A program made the position numbers and the translations under genes. From Paenibacillus sp. An7 (lineage in GTDB: Bacteria > Bacillota > Bacilli > Paenibacillales > Paenibacillaceae), in contig NZ_WTWX01000011.1 in the NCBI RefSeq assembly GCF_009870785.1, positions 1 to 64,000 of the forward strand: a stretch of 64,000 bases of DNA. The letters are read 5' to 3'. The notes beneath the pieces are model-generated. The model worked only from the letters and a program-made list of their open reading frames with translations. It made no database searches and was not told the DNA's origin. Positions 23,518 to 31,536 of this stretch are shown here, one piece after another. Position 1 is the stretch's first letter. Every line of letters begins with the position of its first letter.

Positions 23518-25270
23518 CCGTAATCTCCTCCCTCGGTTGACTATGACAGTGCATTTTTATCTGTACATCTGCTCCGCCGCCGATTTCATTATCAAAATAA
23601 AGCTCTGCATTCGCCTCTTTCATTTTCCGAAGCCGATGCTGTACATTCCAGATGCCAATACTTTTTCCCGTTTTTTCCTCGGGCGTATATTCACCCTCCT
23701 GCAGCCTAGCAAGCACATCTTCTGGGAAACCCGGACCACTATCCTGAATCCGAATTAGGAGCTGTTCCTCTTCTGGTAAATAAATAACCCTGATCGTAAT
23801 GCAAAGTATATCTCTTCCCTTCTTGAAACCGTAGAGCACACTGTTCTCTACAAAGGGTTGAAGTGTTAAAGGAGGAAGAAGTACATCCTCACATCTTGGG
23901 TCTAGTTCCCACTCGTACTGTAGTCGATGCGGAAATCGCAGTTTCTGAATTTCAAGATAGTTCTCTACATGTTTTAGTTCATCCTTGATCGGAATGAAGC
24001 TGCGGTCGGCTTGCATACTGAAACGAAAATAACCAGCTAGGTGTTCTGCCATTTTCTGAACTAGATCATTTTTATGCAAGGCTGCTAAGCTGTGAATAAT
24101 ATGAAGTGAATTTAAATAAAAATGAGGATTGATTTGCATTTGCAGCTGCTTGAGTTCTGCCTCTTGAACACGGAGCTGCTCTTCGTACATACCGATTTTT
24201 AAATCCTGTACTTCTGCCGTCATCTGATTGAAGGTTTCCGTTACAAAGGTGAATTCAGGAGAAGACGATGGACCGAGTTTCACATTCAGTTCCCCTCGGC
24301 TGACCTTTTTCATCCCTCGAATCAGTGTATTCATTGGTTTAAATAGAACTTGTCTTAGAAAGAAGAGCGTGAGAAGAAGTACAATGGATGCGGCAAAGGG
24401 AAGCAGGCGGATAATTTGCTGGAATGCAGGCAAGTTTCGCATAATGCTTGACTCTGGCAACATAACCACATAGTTAATGACTGCCTCATGAGCAGGTACG
24501 CCGATCATTAGATAACGATCATGTTCTTCCCCTTGTTCCACAACCTGATATAACGAGGTGAAGGCTGATCTATTTTGTGAAGCCAGTTGTACGGTTTCCC
24601 CTGGTATTTCCGTGCTGGATAACGGAGTTCCCCGATTTGATAAAATAACCGAGCCGCCGCCTTCCCCCCATTCTGTGCTGTGGATCCGCTGATTGAGGCT
24701 GTCGATCGGTACCCAGGCTCCGGCAATAAACTGTTCATTAATTCGCACCGTTTTCACGAGATGATAACGGTCTTTGATCTGAACAATCTCCCATTTATAC
24801 GTAGGAACGTCTGCTCTTTTACGGGAAGCTTCCGGCATCAATTCCTGAATCGCTGTAATTTTTTCATCATATCCATTTTGCGTAGCGAGTACGGTGTCCT
24901 GATGGACGATATCATATAGAAATAAACCATCCAGCAGATCATAAAATCCCAGATCCGTTCTAAACTTGTTCACAATCCGCTGCTTGGCAATCGTGTAATC
25001 GCCACTTCCATAGGATAAGAAAAATAGCGAAATGATATCCGGGTCCTGTTCTCCGAGACTGTATAAATATCGATTGGTTTCCTTTAGGATTCGTTCATTT
25101 TCCTCCACATTCTTAACAACATAATTTCGATTCGTCAGAGAGACCTGATCCCGTACGACACCCATAGCATAGACGTTATTAAAGTAGAGGAATAAAACTA
25201 GCGGCACCATAATTAACGAAAATCCGGTAATAAATTTGAATCGCAAAGAAAACCGAAAACGATTTTTCAT
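23492..25270 (-). CDS. YesM-type sensor histidine kinase
   Basis: 592 residues. Membrane segment at about 12-30, extracytoplasmic sensor (30-280), second membrane segment (about 285-305), HAMP (306-360), then His_kinase domain: QMQINPHFYLNSLHII holds the phosphoacceptor His, with N box PFVENSVLYGF and G box IQDSGPGF. It senses an external signal, presumably sugar or bound binding protein, and phosphorylates the overlapping YesN-type regulator. Ribosome site GAGGATGG precedes the ATG. Confidence 0.92.
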   Translation of the reverse strand: MKNRFRFSLRFKFITGFSLIMVPLVLFLYFNNVYAMGVVRDQVSLTNRNYVVKNVEENERILKETNRYLYSLGEQDPDIISLFFLSYGSGDYTIAKQRIVNKFRTDLGFYDLLDGLFLYDIVHQDTVLATQNGYDEKITAIQELMPEASRKRADVPTYKWEIVQIKDRYHLVKTVRINEQFIAGAWVPIDSLNQRIHSTEWGEGGGSVILSNRGTPLSSTEIPGETVQLASQNRSAFTSLYQVVEQGEEHDRYLMIGVPAHEAVINYVVMLPESSIMRNLPAFQQIIRLLPFAASIVLLLTLFFLRQVLFKPMNTLIRGMKKVSRGELNVKLGPSSSPEFTFVTETFNQMTAEVQDLKIGMYEEQLRVQEAELKQLQMQINPHFYLNSLHIIHSLAALHKNDLVQKMAEHLAGYFRFSMQADRSFIPIKDELKHVENYLEIQKLRFPHRLQYEWELDPRCEDVLLPPLTLQPFVENSVLYGFKKGRDILCITIRVIYLPEEEQLLIRIQDSGPGFPEDVLARLQEGEYTPEEKTGKSIGIWNVQHRLRKMKEANAELYFDNEIGGGADVQIKMHCHSQPREEITDVQLAHRG

Positions 25271-25298
25271 AAACCATCCTCACCATATTTACTCAATT

Positions 25299-25312
25299 TG
25301 AAAACGTTGTCA
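25299..25312 (-). promoter_or_regulatory. Perfect CcpA cre box
   Basis: TGAAAACGTTGTCA fits the cre consensus TGWAANCGNTNWCA at every position. It lies about 30 bases upstream of the kinase start, so carbon catabolite repression of the regulatory genes is likely. Confidence 0.75.
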
Positions 25313-25367
25313 ACAATCTGTAATTCGCTGGAGATGGGACGGTTCCTTCTAGCGGTAACAGATAACC

Positions 25368-25925
25368 TCATTTCCTTGTTCTTGTTCTAATCCTCCATAC
25401 TGCTACGATGATTACTATTAAGATGAGAGACAAAATAATATATAGGATAACTGAGGATGGAATGCCTTCTTCCTTGTTACTATTTATAAGCTGTCCGGTT
25501 CCTAATTGCTTTAGATCTTCTCCTGCTTTCGAACTTAGGAGATTGTTACTACAAAGACTCGTGACAAGTGTATCATCTTTATCCAGACTCGCGTACACAA
25601 GATAGGTTTGGTCTTTACTGAACTGATAACCACAAGATTCAGAACCGCCATCAAGACTGAAAATAGTAATTTGTTTGTCTTTTACACCCTTCCATGCTCT
25701 CTCCACAGCAAATGTATATTCTCGCAACTGACTAGACTGGGAAGAACTTTTTGTTTTCCCTATATCAATGACTGTTCCTTCAAATACGGCAGTAAACAGT
25801 TCTAATTTCTCCTTTGCATTGGCATAGGCACAACTACAAGCATAAGCTTTTGAAGAATGAAAAGTCGTTAGCGGAATTAGTACCAATGATATGATTAGTA
25901 GGATTGATAATATTCGCTTTATCAT
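25368..25925 (-). CDS. Secreted/membrane protein with TIMP-like Cys pattern
   Basis: About 185 residues. Signal peptide with cleavage near SSKAYA; the mature part starts CSCAYANAKEKLELF, like the netrin/TIMP-type proteins seen in Bacilli, with later cysteines in SESCGYQFSK and SLCSNN. A C-terminal membrane helix (VILYIILSLILIVIIVAVW) is followed by an Arg/Lys tail, so it is anchored facing outward. Start at 25925 after GGAGGAAGTCT. Role unknown. Confidence 0.75.
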   Translation of the reverse strand: MIKRILSILLIISLVLIPLTTFHSSKAYACSCAYANAKEKLELFTAVFEGTVIDIGKTKSSSQSSQLREYTFAVERAWKGVKDKQITIFSLDGGSESCGYQFSKDQTYLVYASLDKDDTLVTSLCSNNLLSSKAGEDLKQLGTGQLINSNKEEGIPSSVILYIILSLILIVIIVAVWRIRTRTRK

Positions 25926-26034
25926 AGACTTCCTCCTTTTCATGAAGATGGAGAATGGAAAATAATTTTTCACACGCATTAAACACACCGGTGTCTCTAT
26001 AACAAATTTCACCCTCTCCGATTCATGAACTGGT

Positions 26035-26406
26035 TTATTTCCCCTTGTATTTGCCCTTATTTTTAGCATTTATGTACCGTCCTTGCTCTGATTCAATTGC
26101 AATATTCACTTCTGTATCTATTCCTTTTATTTTATATAGTTTCGTTCCTACGGGATATTCATTTGAGAACCCATTTGAGTAAATGCCCTCATAATCGGAG
26201 TAATGTTTCACTTCACCTATCTCATCCTCAATCTCACTCCTATTCACTTCTTCATTTTGAATCTCATATACGTCTTCATTCCAAACAACAAAAGGATATG
26301 CCCAGTCAGCTGAACTCTCTTGTGAGTTTGGAGACTCCTTAGAACTGCAACCCGAAATCAGGATCAATAAAAACAAACAACAAAGTATAATTTTGTTATT
26401 TTTCAT
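26035..26406 (-). CDS. Small hypothetical lipoprotein
   Basis: About 123 residues, lipobox ISGC (Cys near residue 19) followed by a Ser/Glu linker. The mature part ends VNIAIESEQGRYINAKNKGK. No known domain recognised. Ribosome site AGAGGTGAATGAT precedes the ATG at 26406. Confidence 0.75.
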   Translation of the reverse strand: MKNNKIILCCLFLLILISGCSSKESPNSQESSADWAYPFVVWNEDVYEIQNEEVNRSEIEDEIGEVKHYSDYEGIYSNGFSNEYPVGTKLYKIKGIDTEVNIAIESEQGRYINAKNKGKYKGK

Positions 26407-26488
26407 ATCATTCACCTCTTCCTCACTTCACTCTACAAAGCGTTATTAAGTATCAAACTCAATAAGAGGTTATAAGGTTCCATTCGGC

Positions 26489-26944
26489 CTAGTAATATTT
26501 CAACAGTTCTTTGTCAATTTCATCTATATAGCCTATGTCCGTATGTAAATCCCAATAGATCATCTTCTCCGCTTCTTCGTTATCTAGAAATGGTCTTTGG
26601 TTATCAATATCTGCACTAAAAAGACCGCCGTATTCGGTTTTTCCATTCTTTAATTTGAATTTCATTAACCCCCTGAAATCGACTCTCCCTGGTATTTGAT
26701 TCGTTTCCTCCAGCATTTCTCGTAATGCACAAGCTCTAAGACTTTCTCCTGCTTCGCGAATCCCGCCTGGGAGTTCCCAGTTTTGTTTCCACTTATTAAA
26801 TAGTAGTAAAAAACCATCTTTATTTCTTGCAACGACTAATGCATGAGTTATCGGGTGATTTAATATCAATTGTTCAATTCTATCTTCGGGCAGATCAATA
26901 ATCTCTTCAAAAATATCACCTTTTTGATTTATACAAATTGGCAT
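26489..26944 (-). CDS. NUDIX hydrolase
   Basis: 151 residues. Nudix box at about 80-102: GGIREAGESLRACALREMLEE (GX5EX7REUXEEXGU with some divergence). Hydrolyses a nucleoside diphosphate-X compound; substrate unknown. It lies in a row of small minus-strand accessory genes with another NUDIX gene and an acetyltransferase. Confidence 0.85.
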   Translation of the reverse strand: MPICINQKGDIFEEIIDLPEDRIEQLILNHPITHALVVARNKDGFLLLFNKWKQNWELPGGIREAGESLRACALREMLEETNQIPGRVDFRGLMKFKLKNGKTEYGGLFSADIDNQRPFLDNEEAEKMIYWDLHTDIGYIDEIDKELLKYY

Positions 26945-26990
26945 CTTTTTATAACTCCCTTTGTGTTTGATTTTTTCTTGTTATTCTTTA

Positions 26991-27440
26991 TTAGCCCTTC
27001 TCTAACATATGCAATTGATCAGTATGTACATTAAATATTTTCTCTTCATACATTTTCACCTGTTCAATCATATGTGCTATATTTCCTTCACCTGCGAATA
27101 ACGACATATTGAAAAAATCTTCATCTAAACCAGACCAATATAGATCATTCTCGTCACCAAGGATTTCTACATCGTACTTTAATCGACCAACATAAACTTC
27201 CACATAACAATCCTGTAAATAGTACTTATAATCCATCAAATGATGGAATACAATAGCTTCCCAAGGAATCCCTGTCTCTTCGAATAACTCTCTATATGCC
27301 GCTTCCATACCACTTTCTCCTGATTCAATCTTGCCGCCAACAAAATTACTAAGCCCTTTATAAGGTTCTTTTAAACGTCTGCACATAAGAACTTTATGTA
27401 AATCTTCACTATAAACCATGAGAACATTGTAACCCTGCAA
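26991..27440 (-). CDS. NUDIX hydrolase (MutT-like)
   Basis: 149 residues. Nudix box GGKIESGESGMEAAYRELFEE near residue 37. Length and the N-terminal VLMCRRLKEPYKGL resemble MutT/8-oxo-dGTP-type enzymes. Start is TTG at 27440, eight bases after AGGAGG. Confidence 0.85.
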   Translation of the reverse strand: MQGYNVLMVYSEDLHKVLMCRRLKEPYKGLSNFVGGKIESGESGMEAAYRELFEETGIPWEAIVFHHLMDYKYYLQDCYVEVYVGRLKYDVEILGDENDLYWSGLDEDFFNMSLFAGEGNIAHMIEQVKMYEEKIFNVHTDQLHMLEKG

Positions 27441-27487
27441 TGTATTAGCCTCCTAAGCCGGTTTGATCTTTTAATCATCAACACGCT

Positions 27488-27976
27488 CTACTTACAAATA
27501 AAGTTTTGATATCTTCTTCCGTTTTCGATTTTGTTCTTTACTTCTCCGTAGGATACTTCTTTTATAATCTGATCCCAGAACTTTTGAGCGGGAATATTAT
27601 CTTCCAGCTGACATAATTCCCATACTCCTTTCGTTCCTTTGAATAAGGATATAGTTGCTTTTCTGCCTACTCCCATTCTTCGAAACTTACGAAGTATAAA
27701 AAAATGAGACAGAACATGATCTTTCGCAGTCTCATCTTTTTCCTTTGTCATTATAAACCCTGCGATTTCAACATTTGCTTTAATAACATACGATTGTTGA
27801 CTACTTTCATCCGACCAGTAAGATTCAAAATCCGGCATAATTTGATATACGCCATTTTCACCAATCGAAGCAGCGGTATATTCCGTAAAATCATAGACAT
27901 ATAACTGCAATAAATTCTCTATCAATGTTCTATCGCTTAGAGCAGCTTTCATAATGGCGACGTTCATCTGTTGCAT
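27488..27976 (-). CDS. GNAT acetyltransferase
   Basis: 162 residues. Acetyl-CoA-binding motif RKFRRMGVGRKATISLF near residue 97 and C-terminal strand IENGRRYQNFICK. AQKFWDQII is the motif-B helix. Closely similar in plan to the GNAT gene at 34925-35464. Substrate unknown. Confidence 0.85.
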   Translation of the reverse strand: MQQMNVAIMKAALSDRTLIENLLQLYVYDFTEYTAASIGENGVYQIMPDFESYWSDESSQQSYVIKANVEIAGFIMTKEKDETAKDHVLSHFFILRKFRRMGVGRKATISLFKGTKGVWELCQLEDNIPAQKFWDQIIKEVSYGEVKNKIENGRRYQNFICK

Positions 27977-28009
27977 CTGTTGACCTTCCTTTTGAACAGG
28001 ATCTATAAG

Positions 28010-28492
28010 TTATTTTTCAAAATTTATAATCTCTTGAATATCCGCTTTGAGCGTATCAGTTAAATAATAAAATTTGTTGTAATCTACTTTTGTATTCTCA
28101 GACTGAACACTAAACAACTTTACATATTTTAATTCGGAATCGACCATCATTCGGATTTCATAAAACTTCAAGTCTTCTTTTCTTTGTGCCGAGAAAGTTA
28201 AACCGGTGTTATACTCCGGTATTTCTGGTTTTGTAGTAATAACTTCTTCAAGATCAAAAATATCATCAATTATCTTAAATATTAAATTCCCCACGAGATC
28301 ATCATTTTTATTTCTAACTGAGAATTGAAACTCAGCATTGTTACCTAACGGGTCCAGCTTACTTACCATTAGATCTACAACGGAGTTGTCATTATCCAAG
28401 TGCTTAACTTCATCAATTAATACATCTGTTTTCGATTTTGAACATCCCGCTAGTAAAATCACACTGAATAAAATGATACATATTCGTTTCAT
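28010..28492 (-). CDS. Hypothetical lipoprotein
   Basis: 160 residues, signal peptide with lipobox LLAGC (Cys 17). Mature part acidic. No domain recognised. Predicted surface-exposed and lipid-anchored. Confidence 0.75.
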   Translation of the reverse strand: MKRICIILFSVILLAGCSKSKTDVLIDEVKHLDNDNSVVDLMVSKLDPLGNNAEFQFSVRNKNDDLVGNLIFKIIDDIFDLEEVITTKPEIPEYNTGLTFSAQRKEDLKFYEIRMMVDSELKYVKLFSVQSENTKVDYNKFYYLTDTLKADIQEIINFEK

Positions 28493-28544
28493 AAAATTCT
28501 CCTTTTTATATTTTAAACGATTACATGCAGCACTTTGTTTGATG

Positions 28545-28940
28545 TTATTTTCCCCTTATAAATCTTTCGAGTTCTTCCCTAGTCTCTGGATGTAATAGAA
28601 TGTTGTTCGAGTTCACCATTCTTTCTACCAAATTAGAGTCTTTAACCTTACGTCCCCATTTTCTAGAGAACGACCTCCAATCACAAACCATTTCAATCAT
28701 ATATTTCTTTGGCATGGGTAAAGCTTCTTTTGTTTGTTTATTTACGACCCAGTACTCCCAGTGGTGTTTATTAGAGTTTTGATGATTGAGCCATGCATAT
28801 CTCCACGCTAATTCTGTGTTCTCATCCTTCTGATTCGAATAGAATTTACAAGCATAAGGAGCAAACTCTTTAGGTGAAAATTTAGACATATCATGTATGA
28901 TACCCTCGATATATAATCCTTCTTTCCAGCATTCAATCAA
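28545..28940 (-). CDS. DUF5662-like protein, start codon unclear
   Basis: 131 residues from the first ATG. Motifs GIIHDMSKFSPKEFAPYA, WLNHQNSNKHHWEYW and PMPKKYMIEMVCDW form a His/Asp set reminiscent of HD-type metal proteins and match DUF5662. The conserved N-terminal part (YFLYVIDHKLNVLIECWKEG) is encoded further upstream in the same open frame, to about 28990, where AAGGAG is present but no ATG/GTG/TTG follows at a sensible distance. Either an unusual start is used or the gene is damaged. Confidence 0.65.
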   Translation of the reverse strand: MIECWKEGLYIEGIIHDMSKFSPKEFAPYACKFYSNQKDENTELAWRYAWLNHQNSNKHHWEYWVVNKQTKEALPMPKKYMIEMVCDWRSFSRKWGRKVKDSNLVERMVNSNNILLHPETREELERFIRGK

Positions 28941-29166
28941 TACATTTAACTTATGATCGATGACATAGAGAAAATATCGCCAGTAAACTAGCAGTATAGC
29001 AATCCGCTCCTTGGGAATGAGTTATTTTCACTTGTGACTCCTTCCGTTATGACTGATCCTTAACATTTATAGTAATGGTTTCAAAACATTCCCCTCCAAG
29101 GCAGGCATCCAATTGCCAAAGTCCACTTGAAGGAAGCATGAGAATGGAGGTGTATGTTCATCTCCA

Positions 29167-29433
29167 TTATTTATTATTGTCTCTCGGTTCTATATACTGT
29201 TCTAATTCTTTTTCAATGTCTTCATCATCCATATTAAATTCACTTGTTTCATCTATTCCATGGAACTTTTCTAAATTATTTATTCTCTCTTTTAATTTTT
29301 GATTCTCACCATATAGTGATCCTATTAAACCAGCTAATATAAGCAGAAAAATAAACCCTCCCATTTCTCCACCAGTTAACGTAAGAAGCAAAAAAACAAC
29401 CGCACTCAGGATCATTCCTAGAACAAAATACAT
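29167..29433 (-). CDS. Small membrane protein with coiled-coil tail
   Basis: About 88 residues: two membrane helices (MYFVLGMILSAVVFLLL and GGFIFLLILAGLIGSLYG) then a charged helix (KLKERINNLEKFHG) and an acidic tail. Start at 29433 after GGGGGAAT. Function unknown. Confidence 0.6.
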   Translation of the reverse strand: MYFVLGMILSAVVFLLLTLTGGEMGGFIFLLILAGLIGSLYGENQKLKERINNLEKFHGIDETSEFNMDDEDIEKELEQYIEPRDNNK

Positions 29434-29481
29434 TTTCGCTATTCCCCCATACAAAAAGGATCTCAATAATCTTTTACTCCA

Positions 29482-30324
29482 TTACTTTATAACAGGGATC
29501 AAACCACTCGGTAATTCTCTGTCATGAATCCAAGCATCAACCATCTTATTAAATAGATCAGGAAAAGCTAGGGATACTCCATGACCAACACTCGGTATGA
29601 TCAACCCTTTACAATTTATATTTTTATCCAATAAGTCTGTTACAGATTTTTTCATTATTTGTTTTTCTTGATCCCCAACCGTAATTAGAATCTTCGCTTT
29701 AGACCTGCTGAAATCTTTCGGTATACGAAAAGACATGTTTTCTTCAAGAATCTTAATAAGCGTGTTAGGCTCCATATCCGTTGTTTCTTTATAATACGTC
29801 TCAAACATTTCTGATTTGATATATAACTGTTTTGCTTGGATTTTCGAGAAGGTACGATTTTTTGTTAACCTATAAGTCAATCGGATCGTAGGTTTAATAA
29901 TTTTATTAGCAAATGGAATCGGCCTAACAAGCGCACTGTTAATTATTGCGTAATCTACGAGATCAGGTTACAAACTTAGTATTTTAATAGCAATCTGGGC
30001 ACCTAGAGAGAATCCAACCAGAATCACTTGTTTACCTTGCGCTTTTGCTTGAATTAAACTCCCGATTTCTTCTGCACTGCTATGAATAGAAAAGTTCATT
30101 CTTGAACTGAAACCATGCCCAGGTAAGTCCGGAACTAAACAATGAGAATCATGAAAGTATTCCAATTGCTTCTCCCACATCCAACCGCTGACTCCTCCCC
30201 CATGTAAGAAAACAAGGAGAGGATTCTCAGGAGCACCTGACTCTTTATAAAACAACCTCAGAGGAAACACCACCTTTAATGCTCGAAAAGTACAAAACCA
30301 GTCAAATCCAATGTGAAAATACAT
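29482..30324 (-). pseudogene. Alpha/beta hydrolase with one in-frame stop
   Basis: Two open stretches are in the same frame, split only by TAA at 29968-29970. Together they read an alpha/beta hydrolase: VFLHGGGVSGWMWEKQL (oxyanion region), VPDLPGHGFSS, nucleophile GFSLGAQIA, then PDLVDYAIINSALVR, the Asp region and final VGHGVSLAFPDLF with catalytic His. The stop falls at ILSL-stop-PDLVDY, where related proteins commonly have His or Gln; CAA to TAA would be one transition. The true start is unclear; the ATG at 30324 overlaps a sequence resembling an attC right end. Confidence 0.75.
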
Positions 30325-30357
30325 TGTTATACGATGTCATAGCCTATGCAGTACAAT

Positions 30358-30627
30358 TTAATAAATAAGATCATCCACTATTTCTATTCCCTTTTCATTG
30401 CAATAGTCCTTATACTTCTTTAATACGGTATACACATCATCCTGACCAATAACTCTATTATTTTCATCGAAATATTGAAGTGAACCGCCTAAAATAAATA
30501 GTGTAATGACCTCTTCATCACCGTCATCAAAAGGAACCCAAGGTAAATCATCAATATGAAATACCCTTTCAGGTAACTGAATGGTTTCTGCTAGTTTTAT
30601 TACAGCTTCATTAACTAATTGGTTCAT
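30358..30627 (-). CDS. Hypothetical protein
   Basis: About 89 residues, acidic, cytoplasmic (MNQLVNEAVIKLAETIQLPE ... GIEIVDDLIY). I start at 30627 because TAGGAGCAGAAAAT lies just upstream. No domain recognised. It follows the creatininase-like gene by 25 bases and is probably co-transcribed. Confidence 0.55.
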   Translation of the reverse strand: MNQLVNEAVIKLAETIQLPERVFHIDDLPWVPFDDGDEEVITLFILGGSLQYFDENNRVIGQDDVYTVLKKYKDYCNEKGIEIVDDLIY

Positions 30628-30652
30628 ATTTTCTGCTCCTAAGTTTTGACTT

Positions 30653-31417
30653 CTATAGATTTTTCGAGACATGAATCTTTCTGTTATATGCATCCTCTAA
30701 AAGTTCCTTGAGCCCTTCTGCTTTTCTCTCCATAAAGGTATTCCAAAATATCTTTCCCTTAACGGCTAACTCTTCCGGAGTATATAATGCTGGATCAAAT
30801 TCACCCCAACACCCGTCTGCGGTTAACTTATCCCACCCCATAAAGTCAGCATACTTTCTGTTTTCACTGGGGATTTTCGATCCCATAGATTCTAATTTGA
30901 CCTCACCCGGGAATAACCACATGGCAGTACATACCGACAATAAACCGCCATGCATTTCATCTAATCCTTCCAGTTCTGCTGCCTGTATGGCAACTGACCA
31001 TGCATCATGATTATGATGCGGATAAATGACTATTATTTCAGGATATTTATAATTAATGTGCTTAATGAATGCCCCTTCCCAGTAAGAACCGCCATGCCCT
31101 GAGCATATCACGAACTTCTTGAATCCTTGTCTCGTCAACGCATTAATAATCTCTTCTAGCATCGTCATTATTAAGCTCGGGCTAATGGTTACCGTTCCTT
31201 TATAGTTCGCATGTTCCTCAGAAGTATTAAAAGGTATGGTAGGGAGTACATATGCATCTAACGCTCTGCCATATACTTCAGCATATCTTTCAGCTATTAA
31301 ATTATCTAAATGCATAGGCAAATAAGGACCAAACTGTTCGGTAGCGCCAATTGAGATAATTGCTGTATCAATACCGCTTTCAAAGAGTTCTTTCGTGGTA
31401 TTCGTATAATTCAACAT
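30653..31417 (-). CDS. Creatininase-family amidohydrolase
   Basis: 255 residues. The family pattern is clear: SIGATEQFGPYLPMHLDNLI (metal-binding Glu, His, Asp), VICSGHGGSYW and DEMHGGLLSVC (His-Gly-Gly). Relatives hydrolyse creatinine, mycofactocin precursor or formamido-pyrimidines in riboflavin/F420-type pathways; the actual substrate cannot be told. Start at 31417 after AAAGGTTGTG. Confidence 0.85.
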   Translation of the reverse strand: MLNYTNTTKELFESGIDTAIISIGATEQFGPYLPMHLDNLIAERYAEVYGRALDAYVLPTIPFNTSEEHANYKGTVTISPSLIMTMLEEIINALTRQGFKKFVICSGHGGSYWEGAFIKHINYKYPEIIVIYPHHNHDAWSVAIQAAELEGLDEMHGGLLSVCTAMWLFPGEVKLESMGSKIPSENRKYADFMGWDKLTADGCWGEFDPALYTPEELAVKGKIFWNTFMERKAEGLKELLEDAYNRKIHVSKNL

Positions 31418-31536
31418 GAATTCACAACCTTTCAGAGATTGGTACCAACACTTGACGGCTGAGATAGCATCGAAGATAATTACAACCACACCAAAAATTG
31501 TAGTATTTAGATGATTGATTTTGAAAAGAGGCGATC

